DNA from: Budorcas taxicolor
Taxonomy: Eukaryota; Chordata; Mammalia; Artiodactyla; Bovidae
Assembly: GCF_023091745.1 (NCBI RefSeq)
Contig: NC_068933.1
Coordinates: 21,580,001 to 21,644,000, forward strand
Reading direction: 5' to 3'
Length of the DNA stretch: 64,000 bases
Shown: positions 43,841-55,136 of the stretch, piece by piece
Numbering within the stretch: position 1 is the stretch's first letter
How the letters are laid out: each line of letters opens with the position of its first letter
Position numbers and translations under genes: made by a program
Notes under the pieces: model-generated
What the model saw: the letters and a program-made list of their open reading frames with translations, nothing else
The model's database searches: none
Told to the model about the DNA's origin: nothing

Positions 43841-46180
43841 AAAGAATGGAAAAAGTAAAATTTCAAAGGCTGTTAAAATAACCTTGTTTATATTCCTCCT
43901 TTTCTCTCTCCTTTCCCAAACGTTTCATTATTTGGTGCCATGTAACACTGATTTCCCAGTATTATCGTGCTAAGGGTTGTCAATGATTGATGATGAGCTA
44001 TCCAGATTCAGTTTGTAAAAGGACAGAGCAAACCACTTTAGTGACTGACTATTTTAAACCTGCTGTGTGTATTGTTTGATATGCCTGCATAATTTATCAA
44101 GACACTTCAGAATCTCCACGTCACCTGCTCCTCAGATCAGAAGGTGATTGTGGCTTTGGGTGGATATTAATCAGCCACAGCACTGCCTGGTCAGAAAGAG
44201 CAAGTGTCCTAGCCTTTTACCTCATGAGACCCTGTGTGTCCATCCAGCGTAGGTCCCAAGGGAACTGCATTTGGTGGACTGGAGTTGCCGGCATGCTTCA
44301 GGTGAGATGCGAAGGACGATGTTTGACCTGTGTTTAGAAGCCTGTCTTTGTCTTAAACCACCTAATTGTTACTCACGGGAACACTTTTATTGTTATTTCC
44401 TCCTACCATTCTCTGAAAGTTCTATACTATAAAGAGAAAATAAGATTATATGCAGAAGTTAGAAATGGACAAAACTGAACCTCAAATAGCACAGGTTTAC
44501 TTATGCATAGTTTCATCTTAATTTGTTCGAACATGGATGCTGATTTAATTCATGAAGGATCTGATTATTATTGGAAGACACTATCTATGTACCCTCAGAA
44601 GGCAGAGATGGCTTTTCGATGATAAATGTGGCTGCCATCATGAGCAGTGCACATCTGGTCTTCTATTATCAGGTTCCATTCTGATTCCCAATATCAAGAA
44701 AACAAAAGTCCCATAGAAGTATCAGTGTAAGAACTAATGACTCAGTAGAATTTAGTCAAAGAGAATCTGGGAGCAATACCCCAGGAATCCAGAAAAGACA
44801 CTGAGAGAGAGAAATGCTTTTACTCCATGAAACCCTAGAGGTTGGAGGTGAGCCAAAGAGAATTTTTTTTTTCCTTTTACATTTTTTCCTAAAGTTGGTT
44901 CTGCTCAAACATAATTGTACAAGCTGCTATTGCCAGAAAGTAAATATGAGTGAAAATGTAAAAGATAAGATGTTTATAGGGAAGATTACAGATGCCTGGT
45001 GATAAGGAAAAAAATGTCAATGTTTAATTGATATGAAAAAGTTTTAGAAATGTCTTCAGGCAATTGTTAAGGGGGCATTTCCTCAGGATTATGTGTATTC
45101 AATAGTAACTCTTGTTGAATAAAGTTTTTATTTTTATAGATTTTTACTCAATCATATAAAAATAAGAACTTCTATTAATATTTTTCTAATATTTAGAAAA
45201 ATCAGAATATTCTTTAAGCATATATCAACTAGAGATATCTTTGAATATTTTATATTCTATCAACTATTTACAAAGTGATATTCTATCAACTATTTACAAA
45301 GTGTCAAGACTTTCTAAAATATTTTATACTTTGCTACAATGTTTCTATGTTCTACATGATTTTTAGACTTGAAGCTTAAGGCTATACTGTACATGTTTCA
45401 AATACTGAGGTATTATTTTATACTGCCTTGAGAAATATTGCACTCGAATGTTTGTGCTTTTATTTCCCAAGATGACTTGGGCAGGGAAGTTTTAAGGTAT
45501 AGTCTCTTTTAAAAATTTGATCATGGAAGTTTAGGGATCAACAATCCTCCTAGCATAAAAAATACTAAGCCGAAGAGCCTTTAATCTGAGGGGACAAATA
45601 GATTGTTGGTGTTTTTCCTTCGGAGAAGAAATGTCAAAGATGGGTCTAATGAACTTCCTTCTGTCCAATACTTTACTTCTGTGGATTTTCAAGGATAACA
45701 GCTACCTTCATTTCCCTGCAATGAAATGAGTTATCCTGTGCATACTCCTGCTTTTATTCTTACGGGGAAAGAAAAGTTATGAAACTAGAGAAGATGGGCA
45801 CAATTTCCTTTCTTAATCAACTTAGATTTCCAAGAAAGTGTTTCCTATAAACCTCAGAAGTGTCCAGCAATAGTTTAAGACAGTAATGACACAGAGGATA
45901 GATACAAGTGGAAAACACCATTCTACCTATGAATTACCTCAAAGATACAAAAAGTTTTAAGATCTGTTTCCCATGTAAAATGTTATGGTCATCTCTTTAG
46001 TCAATAATGTGTTGTGACAGAATAATACACTGAATATACTGAAAATATTTGGCTCTTGAAGTCATCAACAAAGCATCACTTTAAAAAGATTTAGAGATAT
46101 CATTGATATTTGATTGGCAGAAGTATTCTTATATTGTAAGAAGCCAAGGATAAATATTAATGTGTTAATATCTTCTCCAT
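43841..46180. other. Repeat-poor intergenic DNA, possible conserved non-coding
   Basis: The longest stretch without a recognisable young repeat. The part at 44040-44370 has a higher GC content than its surroundings and no repeat similarity that I can name. A perfect 26 bp tandem duplication lies at 45252-45303. No supported gene. Confidence 0.4.
45252..45303. repeat. Perfect 26 bp tandem duplication
   Basis: Two exact back-to-back copies of a 26 bp unit beginning atattctatcaac and ending caaagtg. Perfect identity implies a recent event. Confidence 0.95.
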
Positions 46181-46184
46181 GTAT

Positions 46185-46500
46185 GTGTGATCATGTCACT
46201 ATCTTGCATACATTCTTCATAAGTTTGCCCCTACTTTCAGAACAAAGATCAAACTCTGTGGCAATGGAATATTACACACCAGTCATTATCATCAAATTTT
46301 TACCTCTTAATCAAGTTGTCTGATGCATCTTCATGTCCGGTATATGCTATCCTTTTCCTTATATTTGTATACTCCACCAACTCTCGCCCTTCAAAACTCA
46401 ATATATTTGATTCTAATTCCAGAAGAATTTGGTTCTAATTCCAGAAACTTTCCATGAAATTTGCACTGCTGGCACTCCACCAACTCCCTAGTCAAAACTA
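46185..46500 (+). mobile_element. L2-like LINE remnant
   Basis: 'tgtgatcatgtcactatctt', 'cagaacaaagatcaaactct' and 'aaatttgcactgctggcact' follow plus-strand L2-like order. An imperfect 22 bp tandem repeat of 'ttctaattccagaa' occurs at 46411-46446. Confidence 0.55.
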
Positions 46501-46566
46501 ATCATTTTTTTGTTTCTCAACAGTTTTATGATTCTCAATGGTCACATGTATAATACTGTATATTCC

Positions 46567-46690
46567 TTGGAAAAGGAAATGGCAACCCACTCTAGTATTC
46601 TTGCCTGGAGAATCCCATGGACAGGGGCACCTAGTGGGCTATCGTCCATGGGGTCGCAAGGAGTCAGACATGACTTAGCAACTAAATGAC
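46567..46690 (+). mobile_element. Bov-A monomer SINE
   Basis: 'ggaaaaggaaatggcaaccc' to 'gacatgacttagcaactaaa'. No target duplication seen. Confidence 0.9.
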
Positions 46691-46844
46691 CTGCAGTTTA
46701 TCAGTTATTCATCTGCATAGGACTCTCCCCTTCAAATGATTCCAACTACTGAGAAAAAAGACCATGCCATTTTTCAATATGGTAACCTCACAAATTCAGT
46801 ACAGTACCTGCATATTTTGGCTGCTCTTACTAAATGAACATTTT

Positions 46845-47560
46845 TTTCCAAACTTTGGGGTATAGTTGATTAAGAATGTTGTGGTACTTTCGGATGAACA
46901 GCAAAGGGACTCAATCATACATATACATGTATCCATTCTCCTTGCAAGTCCCCTTCCCAGCCAGGCTGGCACACAACTTGAGCAGAGTTCCATGTGCTAT
47001 ACAATAGGTCTTTGTTGGTTATCTATTTTGAGTATATGAATTATAGCTATTTCTGGATAGACTTCCCTGGTGGCTCAGACGGTAAAGCACCTGTCTACAA
47101 TGTGGGAGACCCGGGTTCAATCCCTGGGTCGGGAAGATCCCCTGGAGAAGGAAATGGCAATCCACTCCAGTACTATTGCTTGGAGAATCCCATGGACAGA
47201 GGAACCTGGTAGGCTGCAGTCCATGGGGTCACAGAGAGTCGGACACAACTGAGTGACTTCACTTTCACTATATCTGGATAGATGTCCAGGAGTGAGACTG
47301 CTGGATATATGGTAGTTCTATTCTTAGTTTTTTGAGGAACTTCCACACTGTTCTGCATAGTAGTTGTACCAAATTATATTCCCAACAGCAGTGTCAGAGG
47401 GTTCCCTTTTCTCCACAGTGTCTCTAGCATTTGTTATTTATAGAGTTTTTAATGATGGCCTTTTCTCTTGGTAACTTCTTTATAGCTGGCTTCTACTAGT
47501 CTAGGTGGATGACCATGTTGTCTGGAAAAAAAGACATTTTTAGTTCTTTTTCAATTTGGG
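46845..47560 (-). mobile_element. Artiodactyl L1 3' portion, split by Bov-tA
   Basis: Left part: 'tttggggtatagttgattaa', 'ttccatgtgctatacaatag'. Right part: 'gtccaggagtgagactgctg', 'tccacactgttctgcatagt', 'cccttttctccacagtgtct'. Reverse-complement L1 with its 3' end at the left, interrupted by the SINE at 47061. Confidence 0.8.
47061..47267 (+). mobile_element. Bov-tA SINE with TSD
   Basis: Near-consensus head ('acttccctggtggctcagac', 'ccgggttcaatccctgggtc') and body. Target duplication of 14 bp, ctatttctggatag / ctatatctggatag (47047-47060, 47268-47281), with one mismatch. Confidence 0.96.
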
Positions 47561-47649
47561 TGTTTTTTATTTATGAAATCACCACGTGTACCTTGAATAC
47601 AAATGTTGAATAAAAATAGTATAAGCAAAATAACTGGACTCAGGTATGA

Positions 47650-47783
47650 AGGGAGAAGGCAATGGCAACCCACTCCAGTATTCTTGCCTGGAGAGTCCCA
47701 GTGATAGAGGAGCCTGGTGGGCTGCAGTCCATGGGGTTGCTAAGGTTCGGACACGACTGAAGCGACTTAGCAGCAGCAGCGGC
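47650..47783 (+). mobile_element. Bov-A monomer SINE
   Basis: 'gggagaaggcaatggcaacc' to 'gacttagcagcagcagcggc'. No clear target duplication. Confidence 0.92.
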
Positions 47784-47896
47784 ATGTGTGTGTAAACAAC
47801 AGATTGGTGGTTGCCAGAGGCAGAGGGTGAGGTTTGGGTGAGGGAGGTCAAAGGATACACATTTCCAATTGTGAAATAAATGTCATGTCTCTGTAC

Positions 47897-47928
47897 ATTA
47901 TGTACATTATGTATATAATGTACATAAT
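47897..47928. repeat. Perfect palindrome, 14 bp stem
   Basis: attatgtacattat (47897-47910), loop gtat, and the exact complement (47915-47928). AT-rich and able to extrude as a hairpin. It lies 8 bp from the BovB scrap. Confidence 0.92.
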
Positions 47929-47936
47929 TGTACACT

Positions 47937-47974
47937 AACCAGTCCATTCTAAAGGAGTTCAGTCCTGGGTGTTC
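47937..47974 (+). mobile_element. 38 bp isolated BovB scrap
   Basis: 'aaccagtccattctaaagga' and 'gttcagtcctgggtgttc' match the BovB block that encodes SNQSILKEISPG, in isolation. It is on the opposite strand to the BovB that starts 54 bp further on. Flanked by copies of 'gtacactaac'. Confidence 0.75.
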
Positions 47975-48027
47975 ATAAAAGTACACTAACGTAAATGTAC
48001 ACTAACATAACTGTTGACTATAGTTAA

Positions 48028-50003
48028 CAGTTCAGTTCAGTTCAGTCACTCAGTTGTGTCTGACTCTTTGCGACCCCATGCATCGCAACACACAAGGCCT
48101 CCAACTCCTGGAGTTCACCCAAACTCATGTCAATCAAGTCGATGATATCATCCAGCCATCTCATCTTCAGTCATCCCCTTCTCCTCCTGCCCCCAATCCC
48201 TCCCAGCATCAGAATCTTTTCCAATAAGTCAACTCTTCTCCTGAGGTGGCCAAAGTATTGGAGTTTCAGCTTCACCATCAGTCCTCCCAATGAGCACTCA
48301 GGAATGAACTCCTTTAGAATCCACTGATTGGACCTCCTTGCAGTCCAAGGAGCTCTCAAGAGTCTTCTCCAACACCACAGTTCAAAAGGAACAATTCTTC
48401 AGCAATCAGCTTTCTTCACAGTCCAACTCTCACATCAAAACATGATCACTGGAAAAACCTTAGCCTTGACTAGACAGACCTTTGTTGGCAAAGTAATGTC
48501 TCTGTTTTTCAATATGCTATCTAGGTTGGTCATAACTTTCCTTCCAAAGAGTAAGCGTCTTTTAATTTCATGGCTGCACTCACCATCTGCAGTGATTTTG
48601 GAGCCCCCAAAAATAAAGTCTGACAGTTTCCACTGTTTCCCCATCTATTTCTCATGAAGCAATGGGACCAGATGGCATGATCTTCGTTTTCTGAATGTTG
48701 AGCTTTAAGCCAACTTTTTCACTCTCCTCTTTCACTTTCCTCAACAGGCTTTTTAGCTCCTCTTCACTTTGTGCTATAAGGGTGGTGTCATCTGCATATC
48801 TGAGATTTTTGATATTTCTCCCAGCAATCTTGATTCCAGCTTGTGCTTCTTCCAGCCCAGCGTTTCTCGTGATGTACTCTGCATAGAAGTTAAATAAGCA
48901 GGGGGACAGTATAAAGCCTTGACGTACTCCTTTTCCGATTTGGAACCAGTCTGTTGTTCCATGTCCAGTTCTAACTGTTGCTTCCTATAGGTTTCTCAAG
49001 AAGCAGATCAGGTAGTCTGATATTCCCATCTCTTTCAGAATTTTCCACAGTTTATTGTGATCCACACAGTCAAAGGCTTTGGCATAGTCAATAAAGCAGA
49101 CATAGATGTTTTTCTGGAACTCTCTTGCTTTTTCCATGATCCAGTGAATGTTGGCAATTTGATCTCTGGTTCCTCTGCCTTTTCTAAAACCAGCTTGAAC
49201 ATCTGGAAGTTCATGGTTCACGTATTGCTGAAGCCTGGCTTGGAGAATTTTGAGCATTTCTTTACTAGCATGTGAGATGAGTGCAATTGTGTGGTAGTTT
49301 GAGCATCCTTTGGCATTGCCCTTCTTTGGGATTGGAATGAAAACTGACCTTTTCCAGGCCTGTGGCCACTGCTGAGTTTTCCAAATTTGCTGGCATATTG
49401 AGTGCAGCACTTTCACAGCATCATCTTTCAGGATTTGAAATAGCTCAACTGGAATTCCATCACCTCCACTAGCTTTGTTCGTAGTGATGCTTTCTAAGGC
49501 CCACTTGACTTCACATTCCAGGATGTCTGGCTCTAGGTGAGTGATCACACCATCGTGATGATCTTGATTGTGAAGATCTTTTTTGTACAGTTCTTCCATG
49601 TATTCTTGCCACCTCTTCTTAATATCTTCAGCTTCTGTTAGGTCCATACCATTTCTGTCCTTTATTGAGCCTATCTTTGCATGAAACGTTCCCTTGGTAT
49701 CTCTAATTTTCTTGAAGAGATCTCTAGTCTTTCCCATTCTGTTGTTTTCCTCTATTTCTTTGCATTGATTGCTAAGGAAGTCTTTCTTATCTCTTCTTGC
49801 TATTCTTTGGGACTCTGCATTCAGATGCTTATATCTTTCCTTTTCTCCTTTGCTTTTCACTTCTCTTCTTTTCACAGCTATTTGTAAGGCCTCCTCAGAC
49901 AGCCATTTTGCTTTTTTGCATTTCTTTTCCATGGGGATGGTCTTGATTCTTGTCTCGTGTACAATGTCATGAACCTCCATCCATAGCTCATCAGGCACTC
50001 TGT
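48028..50003 (-). mobile_element. BovB LINE, best-preserved copy (1.98 kb)
   Basis: 3' terminal repeats at the left ('cagttcagttcagttcagtc'), then C-terminal domain, RT core, linker and the start of the post-endonuclease region at the right ('ccatagctcatcaggcactc'). YADD codons are present at 48787-48798, but in a different frame from the RT body. The endonuclease is missing. It interrupts an L1 3' end. Confidence 0.95.
48985..49998 (-). pseudogene. BovB linker and RT N-half, 337-codon open frame
   Basis: Longest frame in the window. Residues 1-150 are the BovB linker between endonuclease and RT (MPDELWMEVHDIVHE, KWLSEEALQIAVKRREVK, DLFKKIRDTKGTFHAKIG). RT begins about 214 (WKRSVFIPIPKKGNAK), with GFRKGRGTRDQ at 270-280 and motif A FIDYAKAFDCVDH at 302-314, including a catalytic Asp. 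It ends FLRNL-stop: a deletion of about nine bases within the 'gttgcttcctgacctgcata' block creates TAG, and downstream frames are shifted before YADD. The ATG is internal to the ancestral ORF, so it is not a true start. No promoter seen. Non-functional RT remnant. Confidence 0.92.
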
Positions 50004-50904
50004 TTTGTATTGTAAATTTGAAAATTGCTATGAGAATAGATCTTAAATGTTCTCATCACAGGAGAAGTAAATTATAGCTATGTGTGGTACTGAATGTTAA
50101 CTAAAGTTATTGAGGTGATCATTTGGTAATATTTGCAAGGCTTGAACTATTATGTTGTATACCTGAAATTAATATAATGTTATATGTCAATTTTATCTCA
50201 ATCAAAAATAAACAATGGTGAGAGCAGACATACTTGAGTTATCTGATTTTAGGGAGGAGGCACCCAGATTTTTTACTATTAAGTATGATATTAGCTCCAG
50301 GTGTTATATATAAAGCCTTTATCAAATTGAGGAATTGTCTATTTCTCATTGGCTGAGAATTTTTATCAGGGTGGATATGGATGCTGGGTTTGTTAAATTA
50401 TTTTTCTGTATCTACTGAGATGATCACATGCTTTTCTTTTTCTGCTTTGTTAAGATGATAGATTACACAGATTCACTTAATTTTAAGTCATCCTTACATT
50501 TCTGTGATGAACTATCTTGGTCATATTATATAATCCTTTTTCATGTTTTGTTGGGTAGATTCAATTTGAAAAAAAAATAGGGCTTTTAAAATCTGTGTTC
50601 ACAAGGGATATTGGTTTACAAACTTCTTTTATAAAAATGACTGTCAAGTTTGAAAATTAGAGTAAGTTAGCCTTATAGAATGAACTGGGTAGTAGAACCT
50701 TCTCTTCTATTTTCTGGAAGCCAAAATATTTTTTTTTCTTTCTCTAAATATTTGGTAGAATTGACCAGTCAAGCCATGGGCTTGAAGTTTATTTTCCCAT
50801 TGAAAGATTTTTAGATGCACATTTGATTTTTGAAGTAGGTATAGGTCTACTTGAGTTTTTCATTTCTTCTTGAGGGACTTTTTGCTGTTTTTGTTTTTAA
50901 AGAA

Positions 50905-51106
50905 ACTTGGGAGCTCAGACAGTAAAGAATCTGCCTGCAGTGCTGTAGACCCAGGTCTGATCCCTGGGTTAGGAAGATCCTCTGAAGAAGAGAATGGCAA
51001 CCTACGCCAGTATTTTTGCCTGGAGAATTCCATGGACAGAGGAGCCTGGCAGGCTACATTCCATGGGGTCACAAACAGTTGGACATAGCTGAGCGACTAA
51101 CACTTC
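50905..51106 (+). mobile_element. Bov-tA SINE
   Basis: 'gggagctcagacagtaaaga' to 'catagctgagcgactaacac'. The first ~10 bp of the head are missing. Moderately diverged. Confidence 0.92.
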
Positions 51107-51599
51107 GTTTATTTTCACCATTTCTTCTAAGTGGTCAGATTTATTGGTATAAAGTTTTTCATAATAGTTATTTTCCTTTTAATATCTGTAGAATTTTTAA
51201 TGATATAATTTCATTCTTAATGTTGATAATTTACTTTTTCATTATTTTTGTTCCTGGTAATTTTGGCAGGGATATTAATTTACTCATCTCCTCAGAGATT
51301 CAGCTTCTTAAAATTTTTTCTGTAGTATTTGTTTTCTCTTTCATTTAATTTCACTCTAGTCTTTATTATATCTCTTTCTCTATGTATGCTAGTCTTAATT
51401 AACTCTTCTTTTCCTTGCATCTTGAGATGAAAGCTGAGAAAATTGATTTACAACCTTCCTTTTTTTTCCCAACATAGTGCTTAGTGGATAAAACATTCCA
51501 TAAATGTAAATTAAGCAGGTGGGTTGATAGTATTCTAGTCTGGTAAAAAGCTAACTGACTTCCTGTATTCTTTTTCATTCAGTTATTGAGATAGGAGTA

Positions 51600-52023
51600 T
51601 GTCATGGCAGTCCAAGCTCAGGTTGGAAAAGAATTTCCAGACACAAAGTAGTTCAGAAGGGAGTGAGTTTATTAAAAGCAGAGATAATGTGGGCATGCAA
51701 GCATAGTGGGCCAACATTCTGACAGACCAAGGAGAATCAACGCTTTTCGTGGATTAGTAGCCAATTTTGATAGCCTCAAGGCAAAGAATATTCGTGCTGG
51801 AAATACGGCATTAGGTGATTGCTTTGGGCGCTATAGGGTGAGCACCAGGGTGGGGATTTTTGCCTAATATAGGTTTAGTTAACTAGCTGGTAAGGATCTT
51901 GCAGCTCGTGGCAACGGCTCCAGTGGGGCTCAGTCAGTTCCAGAGATGACCTTGGTGCTGGGCTTCACATTTGCAGGCTTGGTACAGGGCCTCGCACCTG
52001 TAACCTTGGTGTCAGGCTCCACA
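51600..52023 (-). mobile_element. Solo ERV LTR inside L1M
   Basis: TG...CA bounded (51600 and 52022-52023). On the minus strand it starts TGTGGAGCCTGACACC, and AATAAA (51668-51673) lies before the R/U5 end. GC-rich against its AT-rich L1 host. Flanks gagta / gagga match at 4 of 5 bases. No internal retroviral genes. Confidence 0.75.
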
Positions 52024-53340
52024 GAGGATTAAAATCATTGACTATCATTATGTATTTGTCTATTTCTTCTTACAATGCCATCAGTTTTTGCTGCTTATAT
52101 TTTGAAACTCTGTGATTAGGTGCACAGATGTTTAGCATTGTGATATTTCCAGAGGAATTAGTACATTTATCCTTATGAAATGGCCATTTTTGATAATATT
52201 CTTTGTTCTGATGTCTACTTTATCTGATTTAATATAGCCTTTTTTCTTTCTTTTTACTTATGTTAATATTACATCTTTTTCTATCCATTTCTCACTGTGT
52301 CTTTATTTGTAGTGTATTTTCTGGGAAGCACATAGTTATGTCTTATCTTTTTTGCCTGCTATGACAAATTCTTTTCTCTCTTTGTTTTATTTTGGATAGG
52401 CTTTATTATTCCATATTTAAGTTTTTTATCTTTTTCTAATATGTAATCTATCATTAATTTCATGCTGTGAATTTTTAACCTCATATGCTCTAATTTTCAT
52501 CTCTAAAAGTTTAATATGAGTATTTTTTAAAACATCTTCCGTGTCTCTATAAGTCATAGAACATATGGAATACTGTTAAAATGACTGTTTAATTTCCTTG
52601 TCTGCTAATTCTAACAACTTTTTCAATTATAGGTAAGTTTCTGTTGAATGATTTTTCTCATTATGTCATATTTTTCTGCTTTTATGCATGCCTGTAGTTT
52701 TTATTAGTTTCTAGACATTGTGAATTTTGCTGTCTTGGTGCTGTTTTTTATGTTCTTAGAAATGTTATTGACCTTGTTTAGTATGCAGTTAAGTTACTTG
52801 AAAATAATATGATAATTTCAGTCTCCTTTTGAAAGTTGTTAAGCATATCTGGAATAGTAATCTCTACCAATGAAGCAAGGTGCTTCTATGTGTTCTGCTG
52901 GGTACCTGTGAGTCATACGTTTTTCCAGTCTGGCCTGAGGGACTAGACACGTCCCACCAGTGTGAATACTGAGCACCAAGCTGTGTTCTTTGACTAGTGT
53001 TGGGTGATTTCCTCCTTTAATTGGGTGAGTGCTCCTGTAGGAATTCAGCACATTTCCAGAGCTCGCTCTCTCTGCAGCTCTGTCCTCTCTCGGATTCTGT
53101 ACTGCAAAGTACAGCTGCTGTTTCCACCACAGATTCTCATGTTTCCAACTTAGGGATTCTACTGGGCTCTGTTTTGATGTTCTCTACCTTCACCACCACC
53201 TGATAAAACAGGCCCTAGATCTCTTCATTCTGCAGTAACAATTTATTTCTCATTCACATTGCATGTCAGCTGAGGATCTCTGCTGCATGTGTGTCCTTCA
53301 TTCCAATATCTAGGTGAAAGGAGCCTCCTAGTATAACAAT

Positions 53341-53860
53341 TTTCATAGTAGGAAAAAAAATAAGACTGGAACCAATGATGTCACAGCATTTGAAGCTGCT
53401 TATCTTGGGGCATGGTACATGTTACATACCATTGGGAAAACTGGTTCTGCTAGAGAGATATACTCCTCCCACCAGGGTATTGTAAATCACAAGGCAATAG
53501 GAAAGATTATATCATTCCTGTATAGGGAAGGGGAAAGTGAATAATTAGCAACAATAATAGGATCTACCCTACTCTTGTAACTACTCTTTAAGAGTATGTA
53601 GGGAATAAATATAATAATGATTAGCAATAGAATTGTTTTCCTGTACAACATTTTAAATGCTTATGATGTAAACAGTATCAAACACTTTTTCTTCCATACT
53701 TAATTCATACTTATTTCAATAGAATCCCATAAGAGAAATACACATTAAGTGAAGAGTATAGAACATTTGAAGAATTTGTAGATAAAAATCAGTTGCCTCT
53801 GTTAGAGTTGTGCGGCAGTTTTGACCAAAAGGAACAGTCCAGTGAGGCTAGCCATGGAGA
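53341..53860. other. Intergenic, nothing recognised
   Basis: No gene or repeat call supported. Confidence 0.4.
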
Positions 53861-53865
53861 AAGTC

Positions 53866-54075
53866 TTCTGAATCTAAATCATCATTCTTCTATTAATACT
53901 TGGAAGCTGGGGACCCTAGGTGTGTCATTTAATATCACTGAGGATGTTCTCTCATCTGTTTAAGAGACGATAGTAATACCTGCTTCATAGAGTTGATATG
54001 AGTACTTTAGGAGTTAATACATTTGATGCACTTAGTATCTAGCACAAAATAAATTCTTGATGCATATTTACTCAT
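53866..54075 (+). mobile_element. MIR SINE, near full length
   Basis: 'ctctcatctgtttaagagac', 'gatagtaatacctgcttcat', 'ggagttaatacatttgatgc' and 'aaaataaattcttgatgcat' follow the MIR core and 3' end in order. Confidence 0.75.
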
Positions 54076-54360
54076 ATTTTAAAAAGTAAAAATTTTCTGT
54101 GAAATCTTGCTTTTATTCTATTTATAATTAATACATAAATTATATATGTATATATCATGTATAAATATAACATGAAAATTATAAATAATATAAATTGTAT
54201 ATATTTATAAACAATATATCATTTATGTGATATATATCCCACTGGGATACAAACAAAACAAATACCCCCAATAATATAAAACTTTCTTAACTCCCTAAAA
54301 TGTATCTTGTTTGGAGGCATAATACAACCGTTCATAGGAAAACATAATATTTGGGCAGCC
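54076..54360. repeat. AT-rich low-complexity tract
   Basis: Nearly pure A/T at 54115-54238 with many tatat runs. No gene signal. Confidence 0.8.
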
Positions 54361-54371
54361 TTCTGTTGAAA

Positions 54372-54499
54372 TGGAGAAGGAAATGGCAACCCACTCCAGT
54401 ACTCTTGCCTGGAGAATCCCATGGAGGGAGAAGCCTGGTCGGCTACAGTCCATGGGGTCGCAAAGAGTCGGACACGACTGAGCGACTTCACTTTCACTT
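54372..54499 (+). mobile_element. Bov-A monomer SINE with exact TSD
   Basis: One near-consensus unit ending 'gagcgacttcactttcact'. The exact 11 bp duplication ttctgttgaaa lies at 54361-54371 and 54500-54510. Confidence 0.96.
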
Positions 54500-54614
54500 T
54501 TCTGTTGAAAAGAACTAAGGTTAGCATAGGAACACAAGTGATGTTGATTTTGATCAGGCTTAAAAGTTGATAAAGCAATATGAGAATAATAAGCTAAGTC
54601 TACTATCTATGAAT

Positions 54615-54875
54615 TGGAGAAGGCAATGGCACCTCACTCTAGCACTTACCTGGAAACTCCCATGGACGGAGGAGCCTGGTGGGCTGCAGTCCATGGAGTC
54701 GCTAAGAGTCGGACACAACTGAGTGACTTCACTTTCACTTTTCACTTTCATGCATTGGAGAAGGAAATGGCAACCCACTCCAGTGTTCTTGCCTGGAGAA
54801 TCCCAGGAATGGGGGAGCCTGGTGGGCTGCCGTCTGTGGGGTCACACAGTCAGACATGACTGACGACGATGTGTG
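54615..54875 (+). mobile_element. BOV-A2 SINE with exact TSD
   Basis: Dimer with the 'cacttttcactttcatgcat' linker. The exact 13 bp duplication actatctatgaat lies at 54602-54614 and 54876-54888. The 3' end is unusual ('gacgacgatgtgtg' replaces the (agc)n). Confidence 0.96.
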
Positions 54876-54888
54876 ACTATCTATGAAT

Positions 54889-55136
54889 ATTTCTTAAATT
54901 CTTAGAAGTGTTTCATAAACACCATATTCAGTCCTCTCTTTGTAGTATTTGATTTTTGGTGATTTTATTTTCAGAATCATATTCTCTAATTAGGATATGC
55001 CATGTGTATTCGATTTTCCCTATTTCTAGGCAGACACATTTATTACTTACACATAAGTCTTTTTATTTTTAACTGAAACAATTTTTAAAATTTGACTTTA
55101 GAAGAAACAAGAATATTTAAATTAGTGCTCGGTTAG
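54889..55136. other. Short intergenic segment
   Basis: Nothing recognised. Confidence 0.4.

Larger units (their letters stand above)
47570..50215 (+). mobile_element. L1M 3' end, split by Bov-A and BovB
   Basis: Plus-strand L1 pieces: 'ggtggttgccagaggcagag', 'gttgactatagttaac' (to 48027), then after the BovB 'aatagatcttaaatgttctc', 'ttatatgtcaattttatctc' and 'aatcaaaaataaaca' (to 50215). Insertions: Bov-A 47650-47783, a BovB scrap 47937-47974 and BovB 48028-50003. Confidence 0.75.
50225..53340 (-). mobile_element. L1M, about 3 kb, interrupted by Bov-tA and LTR
   Basis: Reverse-complement L1: 'gtatctactgagatgatcac', 'tggtagaattgaccagtcaa', 'gatgtctactttatctgatt', 'gcatgcctgtagtttttatt', 'tctagacattgtgaattttg'. 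The right end (52850-53340) is less certain but follows a common old L1 internal or 5' region. No intact frame. Confidence 0.7.

Noticed and set aside
47070..47252. MAIHSSTIAWRIPWTEEPGRLQSMGSQRVGHN-type small protein
   Set aside because: This is the well-known read-through of the Bov-tA SINE and recurs at many SINE copies in this window.
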